From the NCBI RefSeq assembly GCF_038502225.1, contig NC_091298.1, positions 34,504,609-34,568,608 of the forward strand: a stretch of DNA of 64,000 bases, written 5' to 3'. The notes under the pieces were generated by a model. The model did not search any database. It saw nothing but the letters and a program-made list of their open reading frames with translations, and was not told the DNA's origin. This DNA is from Cherax quadricarinatus. Lineage: Eukaryota > Arthropoda > Malacostraca > Decapoda > Parastacidae. Positions within the stretch are counted from its first letter, which is position 1; every line of letters starts with the position of its first letter. A program made the translations under genes and the position numbers. This document shows, piece after piece, positions 12,976-24,681 of this stretch.

Positions 12976-13031
<56 letters not shown>
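12917..13031 (+). mobile_element. LINE A 3'-end fragment with (AC)n tail
   Basis: 12,917-12,975 matches the LINE A 3' untranslated end (block GAGACCAGGAGCTAATTCTC followed by CGACCCCTGTAACCACAAAT), then (AC)n from 12,978 to 13,031. The copy is truncated to about 60 bp. The 240 bp before it (12,673-12,916) are AT-rich and unrecognised. Confidence 0.8.
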
Positions 13032-13033
<2 letters not shown>

Positions 13034-13034
<1 letters not shown>

Positions 13035-13290
13035 CCACACATACAGACTCAACATACACTCCCCCCCTGCCCCCTCCCCCTCCAGTCTCTCGCTCCTTCC
13101 CTTGATCCCACCGCTCTCTTTCACCCTCCTTCTCCGCACCCCTCTCTCTTTCCCTCTCTCCTTCTCCCATACTCCCCCTTTGCTTCTCCCTTATCCTCAC
13201 TCCCCCTCAATCCCCCTCCCCACTCCTCCCCATACAGCCACTGCCTACAGTTCCTCCTCTACGCCCCCCCCCCCACACTCGGACAAACAC
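13034..13290. other. Polypyrimidine-rich stretch before LINE A1
   Basis: Plus strand is strongly C/T-biased with C-runs (for example 13,061-13,081 and the C-run near 13,265-13,273). It could be part of the LINE A1 5' untranslated region or unrelated low-complexity DNA; a second full-length copy would be needed to tell. Confidence 0.5.
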
Positions 13291-13351
13291 ACCGCAAACC
13301 TAGCACATAGAATTGCGTAAGTTTTCCATTCTGAGGCAATCAAAACAAAAC

Positions 13352-14250
13352 ATGGGTTGCCAGAGAGCAGGAAGGAAAACCAAGGGACAGGAGGATGAAT
13401 CTGCAAAGGAAGATTGAGCAGCAGAGCTCATGAAAAGGGAACATGAATGGGGAAAGAAACTAGAAGAACTTAGCACGAGAATGGAAGAGAGGATAGATAT
13501 GGAAAGAAAGAAGTGGGAAATGCAAGTCATAGCAGCAGAGGCTAGGATACAGAGATTAGAAGAGGAACAGAAAATTCTGAAACAGCCTAAAGAACTAAAG
13601 AACAATTTGGGAATGACATCAGAGACTGCTACCTCAGTCACAAACAAGGGAACTCTAAGGAACGAAGGAGCAAAACTGCATGTAGAAGCCCTGTCAGAGG
13701 GGACTGTCATCAATGAAAGAGCTAAGCTATATGTGGAGGTCCTAACAGACCACAGAAGAGCCCAGGGAAAGTTGAGAAGGGAAAATGACAGGCCACTGAG
13801 CCCAAGTACAACAGATAGTGAAATTGAAGAAAGGAAAGCTGCAATAGAGGTAATTAAATCGAATCAGTGGATACATAGGGATATGCAGTGGGAGAATGAA
13901 AGGGAGAGGTCAGTCTTTTTGTATGGGCTCCAGGAAGTTGAAGGGGAAACTTAAGAAGCATGAAGACAAGGGGAAAAATGCAATAAAAAAGCAATAGGAG
14001 AAGATGATATGACCCAGCTGGAAAATTTTCGGAGAAAAGGGGGGGTTTGCAAGAATAAGAACCCGGCCAGTGAAAGTGACTTTCAAGGCAGAATTGAACT
14101 CGGAACAGGATCCTGCAGCAGAAAGCAAGACTAAGGGACATGCCGGCATACTGGAAGGTGTATCTCGACCATGACAGAACACAAGAAGAAAGGCAGAAAC
14201 TGAGAGATGGTACAAAGGTGAAAGGAGGAAAGAGAGGAGAAGATGGAGAT
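13352..14250 (+). pseudogene. LINE A1 ORF1 remnant (coiled coil plus RNA-binding-type core)
   Basis: The ATG at 13,352 starts a frame with one early TGA (about 13,415-13,417), after which it is open to 13,954. Residues from about 13,430 to 13,600 are a charged heptad-like coiled coil (EELSTRMEERIDMERKKW). After stops near 13,954, the reading continues in another frame with ENFRRKG, RTRPVKVTFKAEL and, about 100 bp later, DMPAYWKVYLDHDRTQEER. These last blocks resemble the conserved RNA-recognition-type segment of LINE ORF1 proteins. ORF1 proteins of this kind bind element RNA and form the ribonucleoprotein particle. At least two frameshifts separate the parts. Confidence 0.72.
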
Positions 14251-14506
14251 GGAGCTGGACAGGAGATCCCATACTCAGGAAGAGGATCAAATACAGCTTC
14301 CCTCACAACTACCTACAGAAGCCCCCCAACTAGGACAACCCAGTGAAACGAAACATTCTAACCCAAAACACCAATGCCACATCCAGTGCCCCTGCCCACC
14401 TTATAACAAACTCCACCCCCACAGAAACTACCCATAGTTCCTTATCAGGTCTCCCACTTCCCCAACCCCAATGTACCCCCCCCCCCCCACACCACAGTCT
14501 TAGAAA

Positions 14507-17306
14507 GGAAGTTGAAGGTGTGGTATACAAATGCAGATGGAATAAATAAGTGTGAGGAGTGTCATGAAAGAATTAAAGATACATCCCCAGACACAATAGC
14601 ACTCACACACAGAAACAAAACTCACCAGAATGATAACAGATGCAATCTTTCCACCCGGATATCAAATCCTCAGGAAAGACAGAGGGAGGAGAGGGGGAGG
14701 AGGAGTTGCACTGCTCATTAAAAACCAATGGGGTTTTGAGAAAATAGAAGTCATGGATGGCATGGGCGAAAGGGACTACTTAGTAGGAACAATCCAGTCT
14801 GAGGGCCATAAGGTAATAATTGCAGTAATGTACAACCCGCCACAGAACTGCAGGAGCCCAAGAGCACGATGAGAGTAACAGAGCAATGGTCAACGCACTA
14901 GCCGAGGTGGCCAGAAGAGCTCACATGGGAACAAAGTTACTAGTTAAGGGTGATTTCAATCACAAGAAGATTGACTGGGAAAACCTGGAGCCCCATGGGG
15001 GTCCTGAAACACGGAGAGCCAATATGATGGATGTGGTACTGGGAAACCTCATGCACCAACATGTTAGAGACACTACCAGAGAGAGAGATGAGAATGATCC
15101 AGCAAGACTGGGCCTTGTATTCACCTTGAGTAGTTTGGACATCGAGGATATCATGTATGAAAGGCCCCTGGGAGCTAGTGATCATGTGGTTCTGTGTTTT
15201 GACTACATAGTTGAGCTTCAAGTGGAGAGAGTAGCAGGAATAGGATGGGAAAACCAAACTACAAAAGGGTAGACTACTCAGGCATGAGGAACTTCCTGCA
15301 AGGCATTCAGTGGGAGAGAGAACTGACAGGGAAACCAGTACAAGAAATGATGGACTATGTGACACAAAATGCAAAGTGGCAGAGGAGAGGTTTGTTCCCA
15401 AGGGAAACAGAAATAATGGGTAGAACAGAACGAGTCCTGAGTTCACTCAAAGGTGTAGGGAGGCAAAAACTAGGTGTACTGGAATGGAAAAGGTACAGAA
15501 GACAAAGAACTCAGGAAAATAAAGAGATTAGCCGAAGAGCCAGAAACGAATATGCACAAATAAAAAGAGAGGCTCAGCAACAATATGAAAATGACATAGC
15601 ATCGAAAGTCATGTCTGACCCCAAGCTGATGTATAGCCACATCAGGAGGATTTCAACAGTCAAGGACCAGGTAATCAGACTGAGGAAGGGTGATGGGGAG
15701 TTCACAAGATATGACCGAAAGGTATGTGAGGAGCTCGACACGAGATTTAAAGAAGTATTTACAATGGAAACCGGCAGGACTCCAGGAAATCAGAACAAGG
15801 AGGTACACCAACAAGTGCTGGATGAGGTACACATAACCAAGGAGGAGGTGAAGAAGCTGCTATGTGAACTTGACACCTCAAAGGCGGTGGGACCAGACAA
15901 CATCTTTCCATGGGTCCTTAGAGAGGGAGCAGAGATGCTGTGTGTGCCATTAACAAAGATCTTCAACACATCCACTGAAACTGGGCAACTCCCTGAGGTA
16001 TGGAAAATGGCAAATGTAGTCCCAATTTTTAAAAAAGGAGACAGACATGAGGCACTAAACTACAGACCTGTGTCATTAACGTGTATAGTATGCAAAGGCG
16101 TGGAGAAGATCAGGAGAGTGGTGGAACACCTGGAAAGAAACAAGTGTATAATAGACAACCAGCACGGTTTCAGGGATGGAAAATCCTGTGTCACAAACCT
16201 ACTAGAGTTTTATGACAAGGTGACAGAAGTAAGACAAGAGAGAGAGGGGTGGATAGACTGCATTTTCTTGGACTGCAAGAAGGCCTTCGACAGTTCCTCA
16301 CAAGAGGTTACTGCAACAGCTAGAGGATCAGGCACACATAACAGGAAAGGCACTGCAATGGATCAAAGAATACCTGACAGGGAGGCAACAACGAGTCATG
16401 GTACGTGACGAGGTGTCAGAGTGGGCGCCTGTGACAAGCGGGGTTCCAGAGGGGTCAGTCCTAGGACCTGTGCTGTTTTTGGTACATGTGAATGACATAA
16501 CGGAAGGGATAGACTCAGAAGTGTCCTTGTTTACAGATGATGTGAAGTTAATGAGGACAATCAAATCGGTCGATGATCAGGCAGGACTACAAAGAGGCCT
16601 AGACAGGCTACAAGCCTGGTCCAGCAACAGGCTCCTCAAATGCAAAGTCATGAAGGTTGGGGAAGGGCAAAGAAGACTGCAGACACAGTGTAGTCTAGGT
16701 GGCCAAAAACTGCAAACCTTACTCAAGGAAAAAGATCTGGGGGTGAGTATAACACCGAGCACATCTCCTGAGGCGCACATCAATCAGATTACTGCTGCAG
16801 CGTGCGAGCGTCTGGCAAACCTAAGGATAGCGTTCCGAAACCTCAGTAAGGAATCATTCAAGACTCTGTACACCATTTACGTCAGGCCCATACTGGAGTA
16901 TGAAGCACCAGTTTGGAATCCACACCTTGTCAAGCACGTCAAGAAATTAGAGAAAGTGCAAAGGTTTGCAACAAGACTAGTCCCATAGCTAAGGGGATTG
17001 TCCTACGAAGAAAGGTTAAGGGAAATTGGCCAGACGACACTGGAGGACAGGAGGGTCAGGGGAGACATGATAAGGACATATAAAATACTGCACAGAATAG
17101 ACAAGGAGGACAAAGACAGGATGTTCCAGAAATGGGATACAGAAACAAGAGGTCAAAATTGGAAGTTGAAAACTCAGATGAATCAAAGTCATAGAGTAGT
17201 CAGGCCGTGGAATAGCCTAAAAAGTGACGTAGTGGAGGCAGGAACCATACATAGTTTTAAGACGAGGTTTGGTAAAGCTCACGGAGCAGGGAGAGAGAGG
17301 ACCTAG
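14507..17306 (+). pseudogene. LINE A1 ORF2 (endonuclease plus reverse transcriptase), frameshifted
   Basis: Endonuclease: start motif KVWYTNADGI (14,512-14,541), an Ala-Leu-Thr block where the catalytic Glu is disrupted by a shift, GGGGVALLIKN (14,690-14,725), GDFNH (about 14,949-14,963) and LGASDHVVL (about 15,170-15,196). RT: 15,245-16,408 covers PEVWKMANVVPIFKKGD, NYRPVSLTC and motif A FLDCKKAFD (about 16,264-16,290); a frameshift follows at about 16,295. The next frame (16,398-16,988) gives SGVPEGSVLGPVLF and the motif C box as FTDD instead of the usual FADD, with both Asp retained. A TAG at about 16,986 precedes the C-terminal part (16,998-17,306). All domains expected of a LINE ORF2 are present, but at least five lesions inactivate it. 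Confidence 0.88.
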
Positions 17307-17383
17307 TAGCAATCAGTGAAGAGGCGGGGCCAGGAGCTATGAATCGACCCCTACAACCACATATAGGTGAGTACAAATAGGTG

Positions 17384-17388
<5 letters not shown>

Positions 17389-17423
<35 letters not shown>
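17389..17423. repeat. (AC)n tail of LINE A1
   Basis: AC run directly after the LINE A 3' end GGTGAGTACAC. From 17,424 to about 17,800 I recognise nothing. Confidence 0.9.
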
Positions 17424-17427
<4 letters not shown>

Positions 17428-17799
17428 CACTGAAACAGAAGCTCTTTCTTCAGAAATAAAATTTTCTTTATGTTTCCGTCCCTCCACACACAATTTAGAT
17501 ACCGAGGTCAGATACTGCCGCTTCCTGGATAAAGTATTTCAAAAAGATTTACTAAAATCATACATGACGACAGTCTTCACTGATGGTGAAAAACGCACGT
17601 ACAGCAAACGAAGATAGTTTTTTCTTTTGATGTTTCACTTACATGGGATTACCATAATTTATTTTTTCCTTTTTTTTTACCACTTGCTGGCTACATTGCA
17701 CTCTAAGTAGCCGTCATTGCACACCTTAAACCTGTTTCCCTTCTATACAGCACCGCGCTCACGAATCTCGTTTGGGACGATAGTATTCTCGTTACCACC

Positions 17800-18790
17800 G
17801 CTGGTGAAGACGCCGGATAATGATCGTGAATGGGATAGACTGCACCTCCAACTTACCCACCTTATAGAGGACTGTAACCCTTACTAAGTATTGAAAGAGC
17901 CCCAGTGGTAAGGAGCTAGCAAGACTTTCTTCAACTAGTCCAGTAGTAAACCTTGGACTGAATAGGTCAAAATGGCATTGAACCATATACCTAGTAATTT
18001 TACGCCTACCAGACACGATGGATTTCCTAAACCTCACAAACCTACTGTGTCTCATAAACCGATCACATCAGAAATTTCGCGACGCTCCATACAGACTAGC
18101 TAAGCACCTCTCTGAACTGTTAAGAACAATCAGTTAATCCCGTCTAAGGCACTCTGGGATTCCAATAAACCAGATCAAGAACTTCAACTTGAGAAACTAA
18201 AAGAGAGCAAGATTTCGTAATGCCCCTCTCTTTACCAATATATCCTCAACACACGCTATGGAATTTCAGTGTAATAATGTCAATGATAATGTAAGACTTT
18301 CGGTTCCGAATTAAGACTGTCAGCCTCGTCGAGCTGTGAATAAATTACAGTGACTTCTGTTTTTTGGGAAAATAAGGGCAGGCAATCAGCGTCTTAGGAT
18401 TACTACGGGCTCACTCAGCAGCACCGTAAAAATTAATGTTTATATGAAACATTGAGAAACAGAATGCACCAAACCTCTCATCCCCAGTAATGTCTCATGG
18501 ACACAAAGTGAACGATATTTTGGCGATTAATCCCTTAAAAGTCTCGACATCATTACGCTGCTATCCAAAATTAAAAGGGGAAACTATGCTAGACATAAAC
18601 AGCACACTATCGTTCTTGGACGTCTTCGTAGACACACACTGGGATAAGCTGACCTTTAAATTGTCCAAGAAGCCCACAAGTACGACCTACTAAACTTCTC
18701 ACATCCACAAGTACGACCTACTAAACTTCTCACGCCCACAAGTACGACCTACTAAACGTCTGACAACACGTCACACAAAATAAAACAAAG
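17800..18790 (+). pseudogene. Penelope-like element RT fragment, decayed
   Basis: Blocks typical of Penelope-like RTs occur in order in shifting plus-strand frames: GFPKPHKP then KPITS (about 18,020-18,070), APYRLAKHLSELLRT (about 18,085-18,130), APLFTNISSTHAME (about 18,218-18,260), VNDILAI in the position of the catalytic VDD box (about 18,508-18,528), and TLSFLDVFV followed by KLSKKPT (18,607-18,680). One catalytic Asp is Asn. A 31-bp triplication (18,675-18,760) sits at the KPT motif. It is clearly inactive; I see no GIY-YIG endonuclease. Confidence 0.7.
18675..18761 (+). repeat. 31-bp tandem repeat, three units
   Basis: Units beginning CACAAGTACGACCTACTAAA occur at 18,675, 18,706 and 18,737. 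The period of 31 bp is not divisible by three, so each unit shifts the frame of the Penelope-like reading. Confidence 0.92.
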
Positions 18791-19895
18791 GTGGTCATCA
18801 GATACTCCCACTGAGCGCATAGGATTTCCTCATCACAGTTCGTCGAAGACGAATGCAGCCTCATTTTCCAAAGTGATCGCACACCTCTTTCCTCTAAAAC
18901 TTCTTCTCTTACATCAAGAGACGTCCATGGCATCATCAGCATGGCCGCCTGAGAATGGTCACCAATTAAATATGTCGTGCTTCTTGTTGGGGAGTTACCC
19001 AACAAGGTCACTCAGACATGCATGAATTACAAATGAACATTTCCACAAGATGACTCACAAAATCGTAATAACATTATTGCAAACAAGAAACGGAACTGGT
19101 GGTGCATGAATCTGTGACCTTTGGCCAATGACTTTTAGAACTCACCTACTATGGGTTCAAACCCTACCCGTTTTGTGGTTTGGCCTTCACCTTATCGTGC
19201 CCTATCAAGGACCTAATAAAAAAGAAATAAGCCAGGACTGTGGAGGTTAGCATACAAACAAGCTAAAATATATAATAAGTGAACTGTATTGAAACTTAGC
19301 TTGATGATGATTCCACTGTTCTGCAGCCGCTTCCAGAAAGTTCTTGGAGTCGTCGATATAGCCACACTTGGGCTGTTAATAAATTTTGGTGGTATAAGTA
19401 TAATTACCCCTAGGGGGTGTTATTCAACATACCTCAGAAACTGATTGCTGAAGTTATACGCACTGGTTTGGGCTCAAAAGCCCACGGGTCACCGGGTAAT
19501 TGTACCGTCAAATAAGACATGAACTAGATATCCGTTGTGCAGCCGACCTAACCAGAATCATGTTTATCAGACGGCCCTGGGTATTTTTAGCTGGCCCATA
19601 GATACACCCGGATATTCATTGTGTTGATTGAAGCAGACGTGTTCTTTGAAGAATGTCGCACTGTCTTCCACTCCATCGGGAATTCGCAACACTCGCAGTT
19701 TACACACTGTTCGTCAAGATTTGTCTGTTGTTTACAGTCATATCACTAAAAAAAAACTGATCACACTTCTCTGAAATTGTTCTGCTGTGTCCGTTGAGAT
19801 TCTTTTATGCACAGAACACGCGATCACTATTGTCTTTGTTATTACTGCATGACACACGAGTTGTCCTGACGAAGTCTAAAAGGAATCTACCCCGC
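18791..19895. other. No recognised gene; possible tRNA-like B-box
   Basis: Non-repetitive sequence. Around 19,096-19,185 there is a short region with an internal B-box-like GGGTTCAAACCC (about 19,151-19,162), possibly a tRNA-derived fragment. Nothing else can be supported. Confidence 0.35.
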
Positions 19896-19940
19896 GGCCG
19901 TCGGCCGTCGGCCCTCGGCCCTCGGCCCTCGGCCCTCGGC
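19896..19940. repeat. 7-bp GC-rich tandem repeat
   Basis: About six units of GGCCCTC, the first two reading GGCCGTC. It is a local GC-rich island in AT-rich DNA. The 330 bp that follow show nothing. Confidence 0.95.
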
Positions 19941-20269
19941 ATCTCCCTACACACAAAAGAAGTATCGATAAAGCATATTTCCCCTGCATGCCAAACTTCC
20001 ACCATGAAGCAATGCAGAATGCTTAGTTCCTTGATATGTCCCGATCACTGAGAGTTCATTATTGTCCCACATGTGAATAAAGCGAGGTAGAAGTTTCCTG
20101 TACCTTTCCTGTTGCGGTACAGAGATTAATTACTCTCGTTAACTTACATTGGATGCAACACTGGTCTCTTGCAAGGAAGTGGCGAGATCTGTAACTGATA
20201 CACGCTGGTACTGCATCTGGAATCAATTAAAATGTTGAAACAGAAGAAAACGCCATTGACCTTTCTGAG

Positions 20270-20357
20270 AGGGCTGAAAAGGCTGAAAGGGGCTGAAAGG
20301 GGCTGAAAGGAGCTAAATGGGGCTGAAAGGAGCTGAAAGGGGCTGAAAGGGGCTGAT
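20270..20357. repeat. ~10-bp tandem repeat (GGGGCTGAAA)
   Basis: Eight to nine units of GGGGCTGAAA with variants, purine-rich on the plus strand. Confidence 0.93.
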
Positions 20358-20944
20358 ACTCCCCCTTCTTTTCCTGGAGAAATGCTTCCACAAGGACAAT
20401 GGACACCTACCTGTGTTTGTTATCACATGAAAGGATGCAGTCAGAACACTAAACCAAGGAGCTGCCTGTGCTACAAGGAGGTACGTGAGCAGCACAGGCA
20501 ACTTGAATAACACTTGTTTAAATTACATCGTAAAACGCAAGCGCACCTGATGTAATGTAAAGAAGCCAAGTTTGGTTTAAAGTAAAATAATTTAGGCTAA
20601 CGACCTTGTCTTGAGGCAGCCCTATTTGAAGAATCAGACACTGTGGCCCAGAACTTCGGAAAACTTAGCATATCAGGTATCCTTGCAATACTATCTCTTC
20701 CCAAAAATGATGCTAAGAACAAATGAAGCACACACCATCACCAAACATTATTACCCCCTCGCAAATAATTCACCACAATTCCACTACACATTCTGTCTTT
20801 TAATGCTCTGTATGAGAGGAATAATGCCTCCAGTGGGCGAAACATTTACTGATAAAGTGTTCTAAATGTTGCATACGTGTCTTTATTTACAAAGGTGAAC
20901 TGATACAATCATACAAGAGTACAGGTACAATATTGCTGGTCTAT
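20358..20944. other. Unrecognised, with a short foldback-family fragment
   Basis: No gene seen. 20,835-20,890 (GGGCGAAACATTTACTGATAA and onward to CGTGTCTTTATTTAC) resembles the GGCGAAACGTTTCCTC...CATGTGTCTAATTT end of repeat R at 28,744-29,095. Confidence 0.5.
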
Positions 20945-21540
20945 TATTATTATAATAACGGAAAACTGGTAATGCAACACTGCAGGGCTGATGATGCAAC
21001 ACTTCAGGGCTGGTGATGCAACACCGCAGGGCTGGTGATGCAACACTGCAGGGCTGGAGATACAACAATGAAGGGCTGGTGATACAACATTGCAAGACTG
21101 GTAATGCAAAACTGCAGAACTGTTGATACAACACTCCAGGACTGGGGATTCAACACTGCACGACTGAGACAACATTCCAGGGCTGGTGATGCAACACTGC
21201 AGCAATGGTGATGCAACACTGCAGGACTGTTGTTGATACAACACTGCAGGGCTCGTGATATAACACTACAGGACTGTTGACACAACACTGCAGGGCTGGT
21301 GATACAACACTGCAAGGCTGGTGATACAACACTGCTCGGATGGTGATACAACACAGAAGGACTGGTGATACAACACTGCAGGCCTGATGATACAACACTG
21401 CAGGGCTGATGCTGCAACACTGCAGGGCTGATGCTGCAACACTGCAGGGCTGGTGATACAACACCGCAGGACTGCCGATACAACACTGCAGGACTGGTGA
21501 TGCAACACTACAAGGCTGATGAAGCAACACTGCAGGTTTT
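20945..21540. repeat. 22-bp minisatellite
   Basis: About 26 degenerate units of roughly GATACAACACTGCAGGGCTG plus GT (22 bp). Reverse-complemented, the unit contains CTGCAGTGTTGTAT, close to the CTGCTGGTGTTGTGTAT core of the 19-bp array at 34-48 kb. Confidence 0.93.
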
Positions 21541-21589
21541 CGCTGCTAATCTGCAGTTTTCTGGAATAATACCGATCCCTCTTGTTGCA

Positions 21590-21745
21590 GCAACACAAAA
21601 ATCATCTTCTTGCAGCAACACATGAATCAACTTGCAACAACACATGAATCATCTTGCAGCAACACACGAAACATCTTTCAGCAACACATGAATCATATTC
21701 TTGCAGCAACACATGAAACATCTTACAACAGCACATGACTCAAGA
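21590..21745. repeat. Variant 22-bp minisatellite
   Basis: About seven degenerate units of CTTGCAGCAACACATGAATC plus AT. It appears to continue the preceding array with a different consensus, after a 50-bp gap. Confidence 0.85.
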
Positions 21746-22534
21746 AGCAGGAAAAACATATTCCTCAAAAAAGATGACGAATATAACGACAAAAAAATTA
21801 TTATAAATTGAACTAACGAATGTAAAAAATATTTTGTGAAAATTTAAAAAAATATATAAACAAATGAGAATGCGCCAAAGAAAGAATTAGATTTAAAAAA
21901 GTGAAGAAAAAGTATTAAAACAAGTGAAAGACAGAAGAAAAAACACTGAAATCTATGAATAATGGTAATCAGAAATTTAAGAATAAGTAAAGGAGAAAAC
22001 AATATGTCATATAATATACAGGACTTGGCTGAACTAACGCTGCACTTAAGAGCCATTTCAGACCTGACTTTCATAATATAGCTGCTCTTATACCTGTTTA
22101 TGACCTCTGAAGTTAACGGTATATTTTACATTCTAAAAAAAGTGTTGAAGTAAATGCTCCCTCACTGGATTTAAAATAATTTACTGAGACAACATTTTTG
22201 TGGAAATATCAAGATAAATGTCTCCCTCAGAGCACATCAAAGTAAAACACAGTAAGGAACTCCTGCGTAAAATGTTGGGTCGTAAACTTCTATAATTAAG
22301 TGGCGTCTCGAAATTGCAGTTTTAACAAATCTTTCTTAAGAAAAAGATCTGCCCGCGGCTAGCTTCACGGCTTCCCTGTGATACAACACTGTTCAGGCTA
22401 ACTTCCGCTCCTTTATGCAAGTCTTACAAATTCTTGCGAGTATTTCTGGGTGATTCTCGCAGTTCTTCCAGTCGTGAACTGCTTCTTGGACAGCTATGTC
22501 GTCTTCATTGCTACGCTCTGTTGCTGCTTGACGC
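21746..22534. other. AT-rich, no feature seen
   Basis: Strongly A-rich plus strand to about 22,070, then mixed sequence. No motif or gene is recognised. Confidence 0.5.
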
Positions 22535-23353
22535 AATATAAACACAAATGCAGTATAATGTGATCCATTGACTACGTCGACACAGTGCTGCAGGTGAAGA
22601 ATGCTGCATCTGATGATGTACCGAGTTGGGTTGTAGAGTCTTTGGAAAGGAGACTGGACAAGTTTGTGAGTAGTGTGCTGCCGCAGTGTTTATCAAGTGG
22701 TTGTGTGTATGTTGCTGCGGCAGTTGTGGGTGACAGTCACGTTTGGTTTTGGTGTCGTGGTGAGAGTAGAAGTGGAGAAGATCGTTTTGGTTGGTGGGTT
22801 TTCGATAGACTTTAAAACGAAGTTCGTGGTCAGCTTTGCAGAGTAGAACATCAAGGAAAGGAAGAGTGTTGTCGACCTCTTCTTCAAGTGTGAACTGGAC
22901 TGAAGGCTCGACCTGGTTGAGCTTGTCTTGGAGAGCTTGAACGTTGAAGCGTTTAGGAGTTATGAGGAGAATGTCGTCAACATAACGGAGCCAGGTGACA
23001 GACGAAGGAATAATGGTGGAGAAACGTTCGGCTTCTAGATGTTCCATGTATAGGTTCGCTAGGACTGCACTGAGTGGCGAACCCATGGGTAGTCCAAAAG
23101 TCTGCTGAAAGAGGTGATTTTCAAAAGAGAAACACGTAAAGCCAACACATAGTTCAACCAGGTCGATGAAGTCGCTGGCTGGAATGGGAAGATCAAGTGA
23201 ATCGTCAATTTTCTTGCGCAAGAGATCGATGGCTTGTTTAGTAGGTACTTTAGTGAATAGGGAAGTCACGTCAAGGCTGGAAAGTTTCTTGTTCCTGATG
23301 TTGATGTTGGGAATGCGATTGAGAAGATCACCTGAGTGTTTGAGATGTGCTGG
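22535..23353 (-). pseudogene. Penelope-like element RT, minus-strand copy
   Basis: Reading the minus strand from 23,353: AHLKHSGDLLNRIPN, LSSLDVTSLFTKVPT (motif A, with Asp), GFTCFSFENHLFQQ, GLPMGSPLSAVLANLYME (motif B) and WLRYVDDILLI (motif C, both Asp present, about 22,960-23,000), then LPFLDVLLCKADHELRFKVYRKPTN. Frames remain open to about 22,511, but the sense reading shifts after about 22,760. The fingers and the GIY-YIG domain are missing, so it is 5'-truncated. 22,535-22,575 belongs to a foldback-type repeat. Penelope-like RTs copy the element RNA; here the catalytic core is intact over about 230 residues, suggesting a young copy. Confidence 0.88.
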
Positions 23354-23357
23354 ACTG

Positions 23358-23746
23358 ATTCACTATTCCCTATTCACTAAAGTACCTACTAAACAAGCCA
23401 TCGATCTCTTGCGCAAGAAAATTGACGATTCACTTGATCTTCCCATTCCAGCCAGCGACTTCATCGACCTGGTTGAACTATGTGTTGGCTTTACGTGTTT
23501 CTCTTTTGAAAATCACCTCTTTCAGCAGACTTTTGGACTACCCATGGGTTCGCCACTCAGTGCAGTCCTAGCGAACCTATACATGGAACATCTAGAAGCC
23601 GAACGTTTCTCCACCATTATTCCTTCGTCTGTCACCTGGCTCCGTTATGTTGACGACATTCTCCTCATAACTCCTAAACGCTTCAACGTTCAAGCTCTCC
23701 AAGACAAGCTCAACCAGGTCGAGCCTTCAATCCAGTTTGCTGTTTG
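23358..23746 (+). pseudogene. Penelope-like element RT, inverted plus-strand copy
   Basis: Nearly exact reverse complement of 22,885-23,270, starting at YSLFTKVPTKQAID and ending shortly after VEPSIQF. The only coding difference I noticed is Ser-Val versus Ser-Ile. It includes motifs A to C (GLPMGSPLS, RYVDDILLI). It is truncated at both ends and lies about 90 bp from its partner, head to head. Confidence 0.9.
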
Positions 23747-24317
23747 TTATTGAAACTGTCATGTGTTGCCTGCAGCTGTTGGGTGTTGCTACAGCTGGTG
23801 TGTTGCTGCATTTTATGTTGCTGCAGCTGTGATCTGTAGCAGCTGTTGTGTGTTGCTGCATTGGTTGTCTCTCGCTAGTTGATGAACATGGATGGTGTTA
23901 CTGAGTTCCGCTGGATTATTTGTGATTAGCTGCAGCTGTTGTGGGTTATTACTGTTATGTGCTCTTGCAGCAAATGTGTAGTCCTGCTGATGTTTTGATT
24001 TCCTTCAGTTGTTGTGAATTAGTAATGCAGGGGTGTGTTACTGCAGGTGTTCTGGATTTCTTTAACTTTTGCGTTTTGCGGTATCTGTTGTGAATTGCTG
24101 CATATGTTGAGCTGTATAACTGTTGTGCGTTGCTGCAGAGCTGCAATGCAGCTGTTGCGTGCTGCTGCAGCAGTTGTGTGTTCCTGCATCTGCTGTGAGT
24201 TGCTGTAGATTTGCTGTGGTGTTGTTGCTTTCGTATGTGATAAGAACTGCTGCAGCTGTCCTGTGCTGTTATGTTTCGTTAGCTGTTATACAGTATATTC
24301 CTGCAGTTTATGTGCTG
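23747..24317. repeat. Degenerate 19-bp minisatellite remnant
   Basis: Repeated GTTGCTGCAGCTGTTGTGT-like units (19 bp) with many substitutions and gaps. The core matches the 29-48 kb array. It ends where repeat R starts. Confidence 0.7.
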
Positions 24318-24681
24318 ATAAATTAGACACATGTGCAACTCTTGGGTATCTTTATTGAGGAAACGTTTTGCCACACAGTGGCTTCATCAGTCCATACAAA
24401 GGAGAATCTTTAAGAACAGGAGGAGAATGAGGTAATCAGTCCCCCAACCTTGAGTCAATGTGGTCAGTCCATCAATCTTGAATAGAATACGGCATAAGTG
24501 TGGAGAAGGAGCTTATAAACCGTAGGCAGGAGAGATACAGCAGTCGTAGGTGGTGTCACATTTGTTCAATGTGGAAATAGGTCGTTCCCAAGGGTTAGGC
24601 AAGTATTAAGATCCCAAAAAGATGTAGTGTCTGACAGGATTGAAGGTTCAGAGAACCGACATGTTGATAAATTAGACACAT
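24318..24681 (-). mobile_element. Repeat R, left (minus) arm
   Basis: Reverse complement, with about 90% identity by eye, of 28,744-29,095. It carries ATCTTTATTGAGGAAACG, CCACACAGTGGCTTCATCAG and a TAAATTAGACACAT end that occurs on both sides. It has no coding capacity. Together with the right arm and the short target sequence between them it forms a foldback into which LINE B1 inserted. Confidence 0.8.

Larger units (their letters stand above)
13330..17423 (+). mobile_element. LINE A1: near full-length non-LTR retrotransposon, inactive
   Basis: Order on the plus strand: ORF1 remnant (13,352-14,250), a Pro/Thr-rich linker, AP-like endonuclease (14,507-15,210), RT (15,245-16,980), C-terminal region to 17,306, 3' untranslated end and (AC)n tail (17,389-17,423). 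The 3' end CAAATAGGTGAGTACAC plus (AC)n is shared with A2 and the fragment at 12,917. Protein features place it in the CR1/Jockey/L2 part of the LINE tree; I do not assign a clade. Several frameshifts and stops in both ORFs mean it is not autonomous. Confidence 0.88.

Noticed and set aside
13034..13290. Polypyrimidine stretch as a promoter or splice region of a host gene
   Set aside because: No exon or transcription signal can be tied to it; it directly precedes LINE A1.
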